The notes beneath the pieces were generated by a model. It saw nothing but the letters and a program-made list of their open reading frames with translations. It was not told the DNA's origin and made no database searches. The position numbers were made by a program, and so were the translations under genes. A stretch of DNA of 64,000 nucleotides from Paractinoplanes maris (lineage in GTDB: Bacteria; Actinomycetota; Actinomycetes; Mycobacteriales; Micromonosporaceae): positions 1 to 64,000 of the forward strand of contig NZ_JALPVL010000001.1 in assembly GCF_023544465.1 (NCBI RefSeq), given 5' to 3'. This document shows, piece by piece, positions 1 through 8,272 of the stretch (positions within the stretch are counted from its first letter, which is position 1; every line of letters begins with the position of its first letter).

Positions 1-618
<618 letters not shown>

Positions 619-650
619 GGGCATTCGGTCAACAATGCGTGTCCGAATGG

Positions 651-678
651 TCACCACCCGTACATCATCGGGTGGTGA
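651..678 (+). terminator. Hairpin downstream of the principal sigma gene
   Basis: A 10-bp perfect stem (TCACCACCCG / CGGGTGGTGA) with an 8-base loop begins 33 bases after the sigma stop codon. It has no clear T-run, as is common for actinobacterial terminators. A weaker upstream pairing, CATTCGG with CCGAATG, lies just before it. Confidence 0.6.
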
Positions 679-863
679 TCAGACCGTTGTGCAGAAGTGA
701 TCGTTGACGTGGCACCCTTGGATCACGGCACACTTAGAGCCCAGCACGTGTGACCTCGGTCCCCCCGGGGCACAGTGGGAAGGCCGCAACGGTGCAGGGT
801 GTTGCACGATGGTGAGCAGTAGCCGAGGAACATGTTCATCGGTTCGAACAGAGGAGGAAGGCG

Positions 864-1103
864 ATGACCCCGACTCTCACGCCGCCGGCGGGAAGTGTGG
901 CCGGCACCGCAGCCGATGAACGGTGCGACCGCTGCAATGCAGCCGGAAAGCTCCGTTTGACCCTGGCTGGTGGCAGTGAGCTGGTGTTCTGCGGACACCA
1001 CGCCAACCGTTACGCCGAGGACCTGGTGAAGATCGCAGTGCAGTTCACCGCCGACCCGGAGTTCACCTGGCGCGGCGCCGACATGATGCCCAGCTCCAAC
1101 TAG
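864..1103 (+). CDS. Small conserved DUF7455-type protein
   Basis: This 79-residue protein of unknown function belongs to a small actinobacterial family usually encoded just downstream of the principal sigma gene. Two paired motifs, CDRCNAA near residue 22 and FCGHHANRY near residue 43, put two Cys plus Cys/His/His in a metal-binding-like arrangement. Zinc binding is inferred and not shown. The start is well placed: a strong GAGGAGGAAG ribosome site lies 4 bases before the ATG. The 245-base gap from the sigma stop contains the sigma terminator, so the gene probably has its own promoter; none is obvious. Confidence 0.8.
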   Translation: MTPTLTPPAGSVAGTAADERCDRCNAAGKLRLTLAGGSELVFCGHHANRYAEDLVKIAVQFTADPEFTWRGADMMPSSN

Positions 1104-1133
1104 TCCCCTATTACCCCCGACTCAGACTTACCG

Positions 1134-1165
1134 AAGGGGCGCCCACGGTGTGGGGCGCCCCTTTT
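1134..1165 (+). terminator. Rho-independent terminator after the DUF7455 gene
   Basis: A GC-rich stem, GGGGCGCCC against GGGCGCCCC, is followed directly by TTTT. This is the cleanest intrinsic terminator in the window. It separates the sigma/DUF7455 unit from the minus-strand genes that converge on it. Confidence 0.85.
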
Positions 1166-1204
1166 CCATGCCCGACTTTCCATGCCCGGCTTTTCCATGC
1201 CCGG
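1163..1204. repeat. Three short direct repeats of TTTCCATGCCCG
   Basis: TTTCCATGCCCG occurs at 1163, 1177 and 1192. The first copy begins inside the T-run of the preceding terminator. The rest of the gap to 1302 shows no gene. Confidence 0.7.
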
Positions 1205-1302
1205 CCGGCTCGCCGGCTAAGCCTCATCCGCCGGCTCCAGGCCCGCCGCTCGCCAGATTCGGGCCCGCCGCCCGCTGTGAGCGACGCTGGCGGGGTGTGG
1301 CG

Positions 1303-1551
1303 TCACAGTGGGGGTTCGGTGTCCCAGAGCTGCTCCACGGTGGCGTGGAGGGCCTTGGCGACCTTCAGCGCCAGATAGACCGAAGGCGCGTAGTCGCCCG
1401 TCTCCATCGCGATGATCGTCTGGCGGCTGACCTGCACGGCGCTCGATAGCCCCTGCTGGGTCAATCCGGCTTCCTTGCGGGCGGCCCGGATGCGGACTCC
1501 TGCGTCTCCGCTTGCCTCCGGGGCACGCACCGGGCCCGCGGGTGGCGCCAT
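1303..1551 (-). CDS. XRE-family helix-turn-helix regulator
   Basis: This is an 82-residue DNA-binding protein consisting almost entirely of one Cro/CI-type domain (residues about 18-75: IRAARKEAGLTQQGLSSAVQVSRQTIIAMETGDYAPS). A 16-residue Pro/Ala-rich stretch precedes it. Such single-domain XRE proteins (YozG/YgzD-like) usually repress their own short operon. The ATG shares one base with the TGA of the upstream membrane-protein gene (TGATG), so translation is probably coupled. The likely operator is the 34-bp palindrome ahead of that gene. What signal it senses is not evident. Confidence 0.85.
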   Translation of the reverse strand: MAPPAGPVRAPEASGDAGVRIRAARKEAGLTQQGLSSAVQVSRQTIIAMETGDYAPSVYLALKVAKALHATVEQLWDTEPPL

Positions 1552-2042
1552 CAGTCCTCGTCCACGGCTAGGGCCTCAGCACGGCGCTTGCGCCGGCTCT
1601 GGGCGACCTGAACCACCAGACCGATCACGCCGCCGAACACGCCACCCACGGCCGCGCCCTTCCACGTCGACCCGGCCGGATCGAAGGCATAGAGCGCGCC
1701 GACCAGGAAGACCGCGTAGGGAATGCCGCCGACCACCCCCCAGAAGACGCGCTGGGCGTTCCACGAGCGGGGAAGCGTCTCGACGCGGCGCCGCCGCACG
1801 TAGAGGTTGCAGATCCACATCGGGATGATCATGAACACCAGCACGATGGCCAGCGGGAGCACGGACGGGCGGCCCAGCGGCCAGACCATGATCGCCGCCG
1901 CCCACGGGACCGCGATCCACTGCATCGAGGCCGCGGCGGCGATGCCCTCATACCACCGGTAACGCTCGCGCTCGTCGCCATACCAGTCGCCGTCGACGTT
2001 CAGATTCCATCGAACGACCCGGTCGAGAAATGTCGTCGTCAT
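1551..2042 (-). CDS. Four-helix membrane protein paired with an XRE regulator
   Basis: A 163-residue integral membrane protein of unknown function. Four hydrophobic segments are seen at about residues 33-55, 58-81, 98-120 and 127-147. There is an Arg-rich loop (RRRRVE) after helix 2 and a basic then acidic C-terminal tail. The N-terminus (NVDGDWYGDERERYRWYEG) is soluble and acidic. It is first in a two-gene operon with the downstream XRE regulator and starts 14 bases below a perfect 34-bp palindrome. The pairing of a small membrane protein with a small XRE repressor is a common but poorly understood arrangement. Confidence 0.7.
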   Translation of the reverse strand: MTTTFLDRVVRWNLNVDGDWYGDERERYRWYEGIAAAASMQWIAVPWAAAIMVWPLGRPSVLPLAIVLVFMIIPMWICNLYVRRRRVETLPRSWNAQRVFWGVVGGIPYAVFLVGALYAFDPAGSTWKGAAVGGVFGGVIGLVVQVAQSRRKRRAEALAVDED

Positions 2043-2055
2043 GCGTCCATCATCG

Positions 2056-2089
2056 CGTTAAGTCCTCTTGACGTCAAGAGGACTTAACG
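2056..2089. promoter_or_regulatory. Perfect 34-bp palindrome, probable operator of the XRE/membrane operon
   Basis: Two 17-base arms meet with no spacer; the core reads CTCTTGACGTCAAGAG. The half sequence GTCAAGAG recurs once more at 2089-2096, giving three half-sites. The core contains TTGACG, which could be the -35 box of the minus-strand operon starting at 2042. It also lies 11 bases after the helicase stop codon, so a role as that gene's transcript-end hairpin is possible, though no T-run follows. The local AT content is higher than the surroundings. Confidence 0.6.
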
Positions 2090-2100
2090 TCAAGAGCGCT

Positions 2101-3825
2101 TTACATGGTCTGGATGGTCGCGATCCGTTCCTCGAGCTGCTCGATGGTCGCCTGCGCGCTGGGCGGACCTCCGCACAGCCGGCGCAGCTCGGCGTGGATC
2201 TTGCCGTGCGGCAGGTTCGTCCGGTGGTGGTGCGCCGCGACCAAGGTGTTCAGCTGCCGCCTGAGGCTGTTGCGCCGCTCCCCCGCGCTCATCGGCGGCG
2301 GCGCCTCCCGCTGGGCCGGAGCGGCCGGCTCAGCCGCCTTCTGCCGCTTCTTCGCGGCCAGCTGGTCGGCCTGCCGCTTGTTCAGCAGCACAGACACCTG
2401 ATCGGCGGTGAGCAGCCCCGGCAGCCCGAGATATTCCTCCTCCTCGGGCGTCCCGGTCAGCGCCCCCATGCCGAACGACGTGCCGTCATAGATGACCTGA
2501 TCGAGCTCGGCGGTCGCCGACAGGGCCTCGAACTGCTTCTCGAGCTCGCCCTCGGCGCTCTCCTCGCGTTGAGCCCGCTCGAGCAGGTCGTCGTCCAGGC
2601 CGTCCTTCTGCTTGGGCAGACCCAGCACGTGGTCGCGCTGGGCCTCCATCTCGCTGGCCAGCCCGAGCAGGTGCGGCACGCTGGGCAGGAAGACCGTCGC
2701 GGTCTCGCCCTTGCGCCGGGCCCGGACGAAACGGCCGATGGCCTGCGCGAAATAGAGCGGGGTCGAGGCGCTGGTGGCATAGACACCGACGGCGAGCCGC
2801 GGGATGTCCACGCCCTCCGACACCATCCGCACGGCCACCATCCAGCGCTCCTGGGAGGCGGCGAAGGTCGCGATCCGCTTCGAGGCGCCCTCGTCGTCGG
2901 AGAGCACCACCGTGGCCGGCTGCCCGCTGATCTCGCCGATGAGCTTCGCGTACGCCCGAGCCGTCTGCTGGTCGCTGGCGATGATCAGCCCACCGGCGTC
3001 GGTGATGCCGTGCTCCCGCAGCTTGGTGAGCCGCGCGTCGGCCGCCCGCAGCACCTGGGGCATCCAGTCGCCGCGGTGGTCTAGAGCCGTACGCCAGGCC
3101 TGTGCGATCAGATCTTTGGTCATCGGCTCGCCGAGGCGGGCGGCCAGTTCGTCCCCGGCGTTGGTACGCCAGCGCGTCTCCCCGGAATACGCCATGAAGA
3201 GCACCGGCCGCACGACCCCGTCGCGCAGCGCCTCGGAGTAGCCGTAGACCGAGTCGGCCCGCGACCGTTGCAGCCCGTCGTCGCCGCGCTCGTAGCTGAC
3301 GAAGGGAATCGGGTTCTCGTCGGAGCGGAAGGGCGTCCCGGTGAGCATCAGCCGGCGTACGGCCGGTTCGAAGGCGGCCTTGACGCCGTCGCCCCAGCTG
3401 CGCGAGTCGCCGGCGTGGTGGATCTCGTCCAGGATCACCAGCGTCGAACGGGTCATCGTGCGCCGCCGGTGCACCGCGGGCGCCATGCCGACCTGGGCAT
3501 AGGTGAGCACCGCGCCGTGGAAGTCGCGCGACGAGTGGATATCGGAGTTGCGGAAGGCGTGATCGAGCTGGATGCCGACCCGGGCCGCGGCCGTCGCCCA
3601 CTGCACCTTGAGGTGCTCGGTGGGGCAGACCACGGTGACCGCCTCGACGCTGCCGTCGGCCAGCAACTCGGCCGCGATCCGCAGGGCGAAGGTCGTCTTG
3701 CCGGCACCGGGGGTCGCCACCGCCATGTAGTCGTCGCTGCGACGGCGCAGATAGCCCACGAGGGCCTTGCGCTGCCAGTCCCGAAGTGGCGGGAAGGTGT
3801 CCAGATCCGGCAGTGGCGGGCTCAA
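2101..3825 (-). CDS. DEAD/DEAH-box superfamily II helicase
   Basis: A nucleic-acid-dependent ATPase/helicase of 574 residues. Numbered from the chosen start, Walker A is TPGAGKTT (39-46), Walker B is LDEIHH (132-137), motif III is LTGTPFR (161-167), and motif VI is QAIGRFVRARR in the second RecA fold. The C-terminal third is charged and probably coiled. The open frame runs to 4056, but that stretch crosses the neighbouring gene and a terminator. I chose the TTG at 3825 because GGGAAGGGA lies about 10 bases ahead and the protein then opens with a helicase-like PPLRDWQRKAL. The family is conserved near hrdB in actinobacteria; its substrate is unknown. Confidence 0.85.
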   Translation of the reverse strand: MSPPLPDLDTFPPLRDWQRKALVGYLRRRSDDYMAVATPGAGKTTFALRIAAELLADGSVEAVTVVCPTEHLKVQWATAAARVGIQLDHAFRNSDIHSSRDFHGAVLTYAQVGMAPAVHRRRTMTRSTLVILDEIHHAGDSRSWGDGVKAAFEPAVRRLMLTGTPFRSDENPIPFVSYERGDDGLQRSRADSVYGYSEALRDGVVRPVLFMAYSGETRWRTNAGDELAARLGEPMTKDLIAQAWRTALDHRGDWMPQVLRAADARLTKLREHGITDAGGLIIASDQQTARAYAKLIGEISGQPATVVLSDDEGASKRIATFAASQERWMVAVRMVSEGVDIPRLAVGVYATSASTPLYFAQAIGRFVRARRKGETATVFLPSVPHLLGLASEMEAQRDHVLGLPKQKDGLDDDLLERAQREESAEGELEKQFEALSATAELDQVIYDGTSFGMGALTGTPEEEEYLGLPGLLTADQVSVLLNKRQADQLAAKKRQKAAEPAAPAQREAPPPMSAGERRNSLRRQLNTLVAAHHHRTNLPHGKIHAELRRLCGGPPSAQATIEQLEERIATIQTM

Positions 3826-3849
3826 GCTGCGACGATCCCTTCCCTCATG

Positions 3850-3876
3850 AAAACACCTCCGGCAAGGGACCGGAGG
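3850..3876 (-). terminator. Terminator after the TRIC-family gene
   Basis: On the minus strand a CCTCCGG / CCGGAGG stem with a 7-base loop is followed by TGTTTTC. It sits between the TRIC stop (3915) and the helicase start (3825). It therefore argues against a helicase start further upstream. Confidence 0.7.
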
Positions 3877-3914
3877 CGGCGTCCAGCATAGCCGCGCGGG
3901 CGGCCGGACGCGGG

Positions 3915-4559
3915 TTACGGCGCAGCCACCGGAGCCGACCACCGCCGGTACAGGGCGATGAGCCTCACCCCGGTGATGAGCAGGGCCGATGCGGCCATCG
4001 TGAGCGGATCGGAGAACCCCGCGCCCTGCAGGATCGTGACAATGATCGCGCCGCAAAGGGCCGCAACGGCGTAGATGTCACGCTGCAGGACGACCGGGAT
4101 CTCCCCGGTCAGCAGATCCCGGGCCAGACCGCCGCCGATCGCGGTGAGCATGCCGATCAGGCACGCGCCGACGGCCGGCACCCCGGCGTCGAGCGCCTTG
4201 AGTGTGCCGGTGACGGTGAAGAGCCCGAGGCCGGAGGCGTCGAGGAGCAGCACCGGCCGGCGCCACCGGGTCAGCTGGGGGTGCAGCCAGAAGACGGCGA
4301 GCGACGCGACCACCGCCGTCACCGCATAGCGCCAGTCGGCGAAGGCCAACGGTGGCACAGCGCCGATGACCAGGTCACGCACGATGCCGCCACCGAGAGC
4401 CGCGATGAAACCGACGAAGGCGACCCCGAACAGGTCGAGCCGCTTCGCGATCCCCGCCGAGGCACCCGAGGCGGCGAAGACCGCGACGCCGATCAGGTCG
4501 GCTACGAGAAGCCCGTCGCCAGTGGTCAGAGCTGCATCGCCTCGTAGATCTCCTTGCAC
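3915..4559 (-). CDS. TRIC-type cation channel family (UPF0126) membrane protein
   Basis: A seven-helix membrane protein of two repeats. Each has the Gly-rich signature that forms the pore: GGGIVRDLVIGAVPP in the first and GGGLARDLLTGEIP in the second. Bacterial TRIC homologues form trimeric K+-permeable channels, but the physiological role in actinobacteria is not established. The start is uncertain. The GTG at 4559 overlaps the DUF3039 gene by 34 bases, and a CTG near 4532 would give almost no overlap. Neither has a good ribosome site, and the longer open frame to 4619 reads through DUF3039 in another phase. Coupled expression with DUF3039 is likely. Confidence 0.8.
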   Translation of the reverse strand: MQGDLRGDAALTTGDGLLVADLIGVAVFAASGASAGIAKRLDLFGVAFVGFIAALGGGIVRDLVIGAVPPLAFADWRYAVTAVVASLAVFWLHPQLTRWRRPVLLLDASGLGLFTVTGTLKALDAGVPAVGACLIGMLTAIGGGLARDLLTGEIPVVLQRDIYAVAALCGAIIVTILQGAGFSDPLTMAASALLITGVRLIALYRRWSAPVAAP

Positions 4560-4744
4560 TGCGGGCAGACGGGGGATCCCGGCTTCGGCGACTTGGTCAC
4601 CGGGAACTTCTCGCCGCACAGCGCGATCACGTAAGTGCCCATCACGGCACTCTCGGCGATCTTCTCTTTACGCACGTAGTGGAACATCTCCGGCGCGGTA
4701 TCGGCGTCCTTGGTTTCCGGACGCTCCAGAATCTCCGTGCTCAC
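4526..4744 (-). CDS. DUF3039 protein, small zinc-ribbon-like
   Basis: A 72-residue actinobacterial protein of unknown function. The family hallmarks are visible: FHYVRKEKIAESAVMGTYVIALCGEKF, then PVCPQCKEIYEAM. The three cysteines, with His16 or the early motif, could bind zinc (inferred). The GTG at 4744 was chosen because GAAGGGC lies 8 bases upstream and the family N-terminus fits. The open frame continues to 4861 without a better start. It is the first gene of a minus-strand unit with the TRIC channel and is divergent from psuG. Confidence 0.85.
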   Translation of the reverse strand: MSTEILERPETKDADTAPEMFHYVRKEKIAESAVMGTYVIALCGEKFPVTKSPKPGSPVCPQCKEIYEAMQL

Positions 4745-4917
4745 GACATCTGCCCTTCGGTTCACGTGGTCAGGATCGTCGAGCCACCGGTCCCCCCGGC
4801 CCGCGGCAGCTGACGAAAGCTCCAACCAGCAAGTCTGACACCTCGGGCCGGGCCGGTCCAACGACCAGCTCTGCCGTCTTTGGCCGGGCGGTGATCAGGC
4901 ACCGTACGGTTGCTGTC

Positions 4918-5868
4918 GTGACTGACTTCGCGATTCGATACGGCGAGCACGTGACCCGTGCCCGCCGGGACAACCAGCCGGTGGTCGCGCTCGAGAGCAC
5001 GATCATCTCGCACGGCCTGCCGCACCCGGACAACTTGCGGGTGGCGCGGGAGATCGAGCAGACCGTCCGCGATCAGGGTGCGGTGCCGGCCACCATCGGC
5101 ATGATCGGCGGCGAGCTCGTCGTCGGCCTCGACGACACCCAGATCGAGCACCTGGCACTGGCCGAGGGCGTGGCCAAGCTCTCGGTCCGCGACCTCGCCG
5201 TGGCCGCCGCCCGGCGTGCCGACGGCGCCACCACGGTCGCCGCCACCAGCGCGGTCGCCGCCGCGGCGGGCATCAGCGTGTTCGCGACCGGCGGCCTGGG
5301 CGGAGTGCACCGCGAGGCAAATGTCACCTTCGACGAGTCGGCCGACCTGACCACCCTCGCCCGCACACCGATCGTGGTCGTCTGCGCCGGCGTGAAATCG
5401 ATCCTCGACGTGGGCGCCACGCTGGAGCGGCTCGAGACGCTGGGCGTGTCCGTCGCCGGCTACCGGACCAAGCGCTTCCCCGGCTTCTTCATCACCGACG
5501 GCGGCTTCGACGTCGACTGGGAGCTCGACTCGCCCGCGCAGGTGGCCGACGTGATCCGCGCCCGCTCCGACCAGAACGTGGGTGCCGGCGCACTGATCCT
5601 GGCCAACCCGCTGCCCACCGACGAGCAACTGGACCCGCAGCTGCACGACCACACGCTGGCCGAGGGCCTGACCCTGCTTGCCCGGGGTGGCATCACCGGC
5701 AAGGCAGTCACCCCGTTCCTGCTGAGCCACTTCCACGAGAGCACCCAGGGCAAAAGTCTCGAGGTCAACGTACGCATCATCCTGCGCAACGCCGAGCTCG
5801 CAGCCCAGATCGCAGTGGCGACCGCCTCGGACGCGACCGCACCCCTGGGCTTCAGCGTCCCCGCGTGA
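4918..5868 (+). CDS. psuG: Pseudouridine-5'-phosphate glycosidase
   Basis: Reversibly cleaves pseudouridine 5'-phosphate to uracil and ribose 5-phosphate, the second step of pseudouridine salvage. The 316 residues match the family throughout: VALESTIISHGLPHP near the N-terminus, the ATGGLGGVHR loop, VVCAGVKSILDV, and NVGAGALILANPLP. The GTG at 4918 has no ribosome site. A -10-like TACGGT ends 7 bases before it, so the message is probably leaderless. The open frame extends upstream to 4366 only as a shadow of the minus-strand genes. psuK follows with a GTGA overlap, so the two enzymes are co-translated. Confidence 0.93.
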   Translation: MTDFAIRYGEHVTRARRDNQPVVALESTIISHGLPHPDNLRVAREIEQTVRDQGAVPATIGMIGGELVVGLDDTQIEHLALAEGVAKLSVRDLAVAAARRADGATTVAATSAVAAAAGISVFATGGLGGVHREANVTFDESADLTTLARTPIVVVCAGVKSILDVGATLERLETLGVSVAGYRTKRFPGFFITDGGFDVDWELDSPAQVADVIRARSDQNVGAGALILANPLPTDEQLDPQLHDHTLAEGLTLLARGGITGKAVTPFLLSHFHESTQGKSLEVNVRIILRNAELAAQIAVATASDATAPLGFSVPA

Positions 5869-6746
5869 TCGTCGTCGTGGGCGACCTGGTCACCGATGTC
5901 CTGGTGGCCCTCGGTGGCCCGATCGAGCTGGGCTCGGACACCGCCGCCGCCATCACCGTGGGCGGCGGCGGTCAGGCTGCCAACACGGCCGCCTGGCTGG
6001 CGTACACGGGCCGGCCGGTCACCCTGATCGCCGCGGTCGGTGACGACCCGGCGGGCCGGGAACGGGTGGCCGAGCTGACCGCGGCTGGTGTCCGCTGCGC
6101 GGTGCGGGCCCATCCGGGCGCGGTGACCGGCAGTGTCGTCGTGCTGGCCGGCCCCGAAGAACGCACGATGATCACCGACCGGGGTGCGTCCCTGCTGCTC
6201 GACCCGGCCGACGTCAGCGCCGCGATCGACAAGACAGACGCGCGCCACCTGCACCTCTCGGGCTACCCGCTGCTGCATGACGGCTCCCGCCCGGCGGGGC
6301 TCGAGGCGCTGGCCGCGGCCGGTCGGCGCGGTCTGACGACCAGCGTCGACGCGGCCTCGGCGGCGCCGTTGCGGTCGGTGGGGGCGCAGGCTTTCCTGAG
6401 CTGGGTACGCGGTTGTGACGTGCTGCTGTGCAACGCCGACGAAGCAGACGTGCTGGCCGGCCCCGGCCCAGCCGCCGAGCAGGCCCGCCGCCTGACCAGC
6501 CACGTCCACAACGTGATCGTCAAGCAGGGCGCCGCCGGAGCCACCTGGGCCTCCGCGGACGGCAGCACCCTCTCGGTGGCCCCCACCCGTGTCGCCATGA
6601 CGGACCCGACCGGGGCCGGAGACGCGTTCGCGGCCGGCCTGCTGGCGTCCTGGTGCTCCGGCGAAAGCCCCCAGGCAGCCCTGACCGCGGGCGCTTCACT
6701 GGGAGCCGAAGCAGTGGCCGCGATCGGCGCCCGGCCCCGCCCTTAG
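5865..6746 (+). CDS. psuK: PfkB-family pseudouridine kinase
   Basis: Phosphorylates pseudouridine to the 5'-phosphate used by PsuG. A ribokinase-fold protein of 293 residues with the N-terminal GGGGQAANTA substrate motif (about residue 32) and the C-terminal DPTGAGDAFAAG motif, whose Asp is the catalytic base and whose glycines form the anion hole. The start GTG overlaps the psuG TGA (GTGA). Specificity for pseudouridine is inferred from this fusion-like arrangement; by sequence alone it is only a PfkB sugar kinase. The gene runs at its 3' end into the tandem repeat shared with the convergent DUF3099 gene. Confidence 0.85.
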   Translation: MIVVVGDLVTDVLVALGGPIELGSDTAAAITVGGGGQAANTAAWLAYTGRPVTLIAAVGDDPAGRERVAELTAAGVRCAVRAHPGAVTGSVVVLAGPEERTMITDRGASLLLDPADVSAAIDKTDARHLHLSGYPLLHDGSRPAGLEALAAAGRRGLTTSVDAASAAPLRSVGAQAFLSWVRGCDVLLCNADEADVLAGPGPAAEQARRLTSHVHNVIVKQGAAGATWASADGSTLSVAPTRVAMTDPTGAGDAFAAGLLASWCSGESPQAALTAGASLGAEAVAAIGARPRP

Positions 6747-6754
6747 ACCGACAC

Positions 6755-6985
6755 AGCGGATCGGACGCGGCGGTCCAGCGTTTCCCACGGCCGCCAAGAT
6801 CGAGCGATTGCCGGATTCGCCCGGGCGGTCTAGCGCACCCACCGACTGCCGGAGTCGTCGGTCGATCCGGCGCGGCGGTCCAGCGCACCCACCGACTGCC
6901 GGAGTCGTCGGTTGATCCGGCGCGGCGGTCCAGCGCACCCAGCGACTGCGGGAATCGTCGGTTGATCCGGCGCGGCGGTCTAGCG
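6755..6985 (-). repeat. 50-bp tandem repeat growing out of the DUF3099 stop codon
   Basis: Read on the minus strand, three contiguous 50-base units occupy 6985-6936, 6935-6886 and 6885-6836. Each starts CGCTRGACCGCCGCGCCGG. A degenerate fourth unit follows from 6835, and another fragment (GGAAACGCTGGACCGCCGCG) lies at 6785-6765, close to the psuK stop. In the first unit CGCTAG is the last sense codon plus the stop of the DUF3099 gene; the next two units read CGCTGG there. Each unit can fold a CGACT/AGTCG hairpin. Confidence 0.9.
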
Positions 6986-7393
6986 TTTCTCTCGGTCGCC
7001 GGGCTCGGTGGGGATCCAGCGTTCGCCGGAGTCGGTGGGCTCGAGATCGATGGTCAGGTATTCCGCGGCCTCGGCGGAGTGCCGCGGCAGCGTGGTCTGC
7101 GGTTTCGGCTCACGGGCCAGGGCGTCGGCGGCGCGTTCGGCCTTGGTCTTGGGCGGGCGGTCGTTGGCGATCAGCACGGCCGCCCAGGGCAGGAAGACCA
7201 TGCCGGCGGCACACAGGATCAGCCAGAATCCGAGCCACGGAGGGCGAACACTGATCAGCACCGCGCCCACGATCAGGCAGGCGGCCCGGATGCTCATCAT
7301 CGACACGTAGCGGATCTGCCGGCTGCGGAACTGGTCGTCCGGACTCTGAGCGGCGTCCGTGATGAGAACCGCTCGGTCCGGCTGCTTCTTCAC
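6980..7393 (-). CDS. DUF3099 membrane protein
   Basis: A 137-residue protein of the actinobacterial DUF3099 family. The N-terminal signature is VLITDAAQSPDDQFRSRQIRY, followed by two membrane helices (about residues 33-50 and 54-77) that form a hairpin. The cytoplasmic tail is charged and ends in TEPGDREKR. Function is unknown. The 127 bases upstream of its ATG hold no gene. Its stop codon is the first element of the 50-bp tandem repeat, so the 3' end of this gene seems to be the seed of that expansion. Confidence 0.85.
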   Translation of the reverse strand: MKKQPDRAVLITDAAQSPDDQFRSRQIRYVSMMSIRAACLIVGAVLISVRPPWLGFWLILCAAGMVFLPWAAVLIANDRPPKTKAERAADALAREPKPQTTLPRHSAEAAEYLTIDLEPTDSGERWIPTEPGDREKR

Positions 7394-7520
7394 GATGGGG
7401 TCTCCGATCGACAGCCCATCCTTACACCGTTACTGCCGATACGCCCACTGCCTGCGGATCAAGGCCCCGAGATCGACGCGGCAACGTCCGGACCGACGCA
7501 GGGCACACCGGCACCGTCAG

Positions 7521-8087
7521 TCAGCCCTTCGCCGCGGCCTTCATCTCCTTCTTGTAGGAGCGCACCTTGCCCAGCGACTGCTCATCGACGATGTCGGCCA
7601 CCGACCTGTACGAGCCGTCCTCGCCATAGCCCCCGGCTGCCTCCCGCCAGCCGGCCGGCCGCACCGCGTACTGCTTGCCCAGCAGCGCCACGAAAATCTG
7701 CGACTTCTGCTTGCCGAACCCAGGCAGCGACGCGATCCGCTTGAGCAACTCGGCGCCGTCCTCCACCCCGGCCCACAGGTTGGCGGCGTTCCCGTCGTAC
7801 CGGTCGACCAGGGCGCGGCAGACTTCCTGCACCCGGGACGCCATCGCCTTGGGGAACCGGTGCAGCGCCGGCGGCTTCGCAAAGATCGCGATGAGCGCCT
7901 CGACGTCGAACTCCGCCAACTCCGCCGCCGTCGGCGCGTGTCCAAGCCGCTGAGCCAGCACGAACGGCGAGCTGAACGCCTTCTCCAACGGAATCTGCTG
8001 ATCGAGCACCATGCCGATGAGCAACGCCAGCGGGTCGGTGGACAGCAGCTGGTTGGCCTCGGCGTCGATCGGCAGCGAAAGCGTCAT
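7521..8087 (-). CDS. HhH-GPD-type base-excision repair family protein
   Basis: A 188-residue DNA-glycosylase-superfamily protein of the small actinobacterial HhH-GPD subgroup. The helix-hairpin-helix lies at IASLPGFGKQKSQIFVALLGKQ, and the N-terminal PLALLIGMVLDQQIPLEKAF replaces the usual glycosylase entry helix. Canonical members use Lys or Asp after the hairpin; here the region after GKQ reads YAVRPAGWREAAG, so activity cannot be assumed. The ATG at 8087 was chosen because GAGG lies 9 bases upstream. An ATG at 8096 and an open frame to 8276 are alternatives. Its substrate is unknown. Confidence 0.8.
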   Translation of the reverse strand: MTLSLPIDAEANQLLSTDPLALLIGMVLDQQIPLEKAFSSPFVLAQRLGHAPTAAELAEFDVEALIAIFAKPPALHRFPKAMASRVQEVCRALVDRYDGNAANLWAGVEDGAELLKRIASLPGFGKQKSQIFVALLGKQYAVRPAGWREAAGGYGEDGSYRSVADIVDEQSLGKVRSYKKEMKAAAKG

Positions 8088-8272
8088 GGCGCTCATCCTC
8101 GCAGGCCCGTCAGCCGCCGCGCTGCCGTCCTCGGTCGCGACGGCGAACGGGCTCACCCGCGCCGCCACCTCGCTGTCCGTCCGAAACGCTCGTGTGGGAG
8201 ACGGCGCGCCCGGGACGGCGTCGGCACGCGGATGGACTGACGTCGCGCACGCCGGGAGGGGCACGGGACCGG

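Noticed and set aside
831..853. SOS-box-like sequence with GAACATGTTC before the DUF7455 gene
   Set aside because: The spacing between the half-sites is 2 rather than 4 bases, so it does not fit the LexA consensus.
3826..4056. N-terminal extension of the helicase to 4056
   Set aside because: It would read through a terminator and the end of the TRIC gene, and its sequence is not helicase-like.
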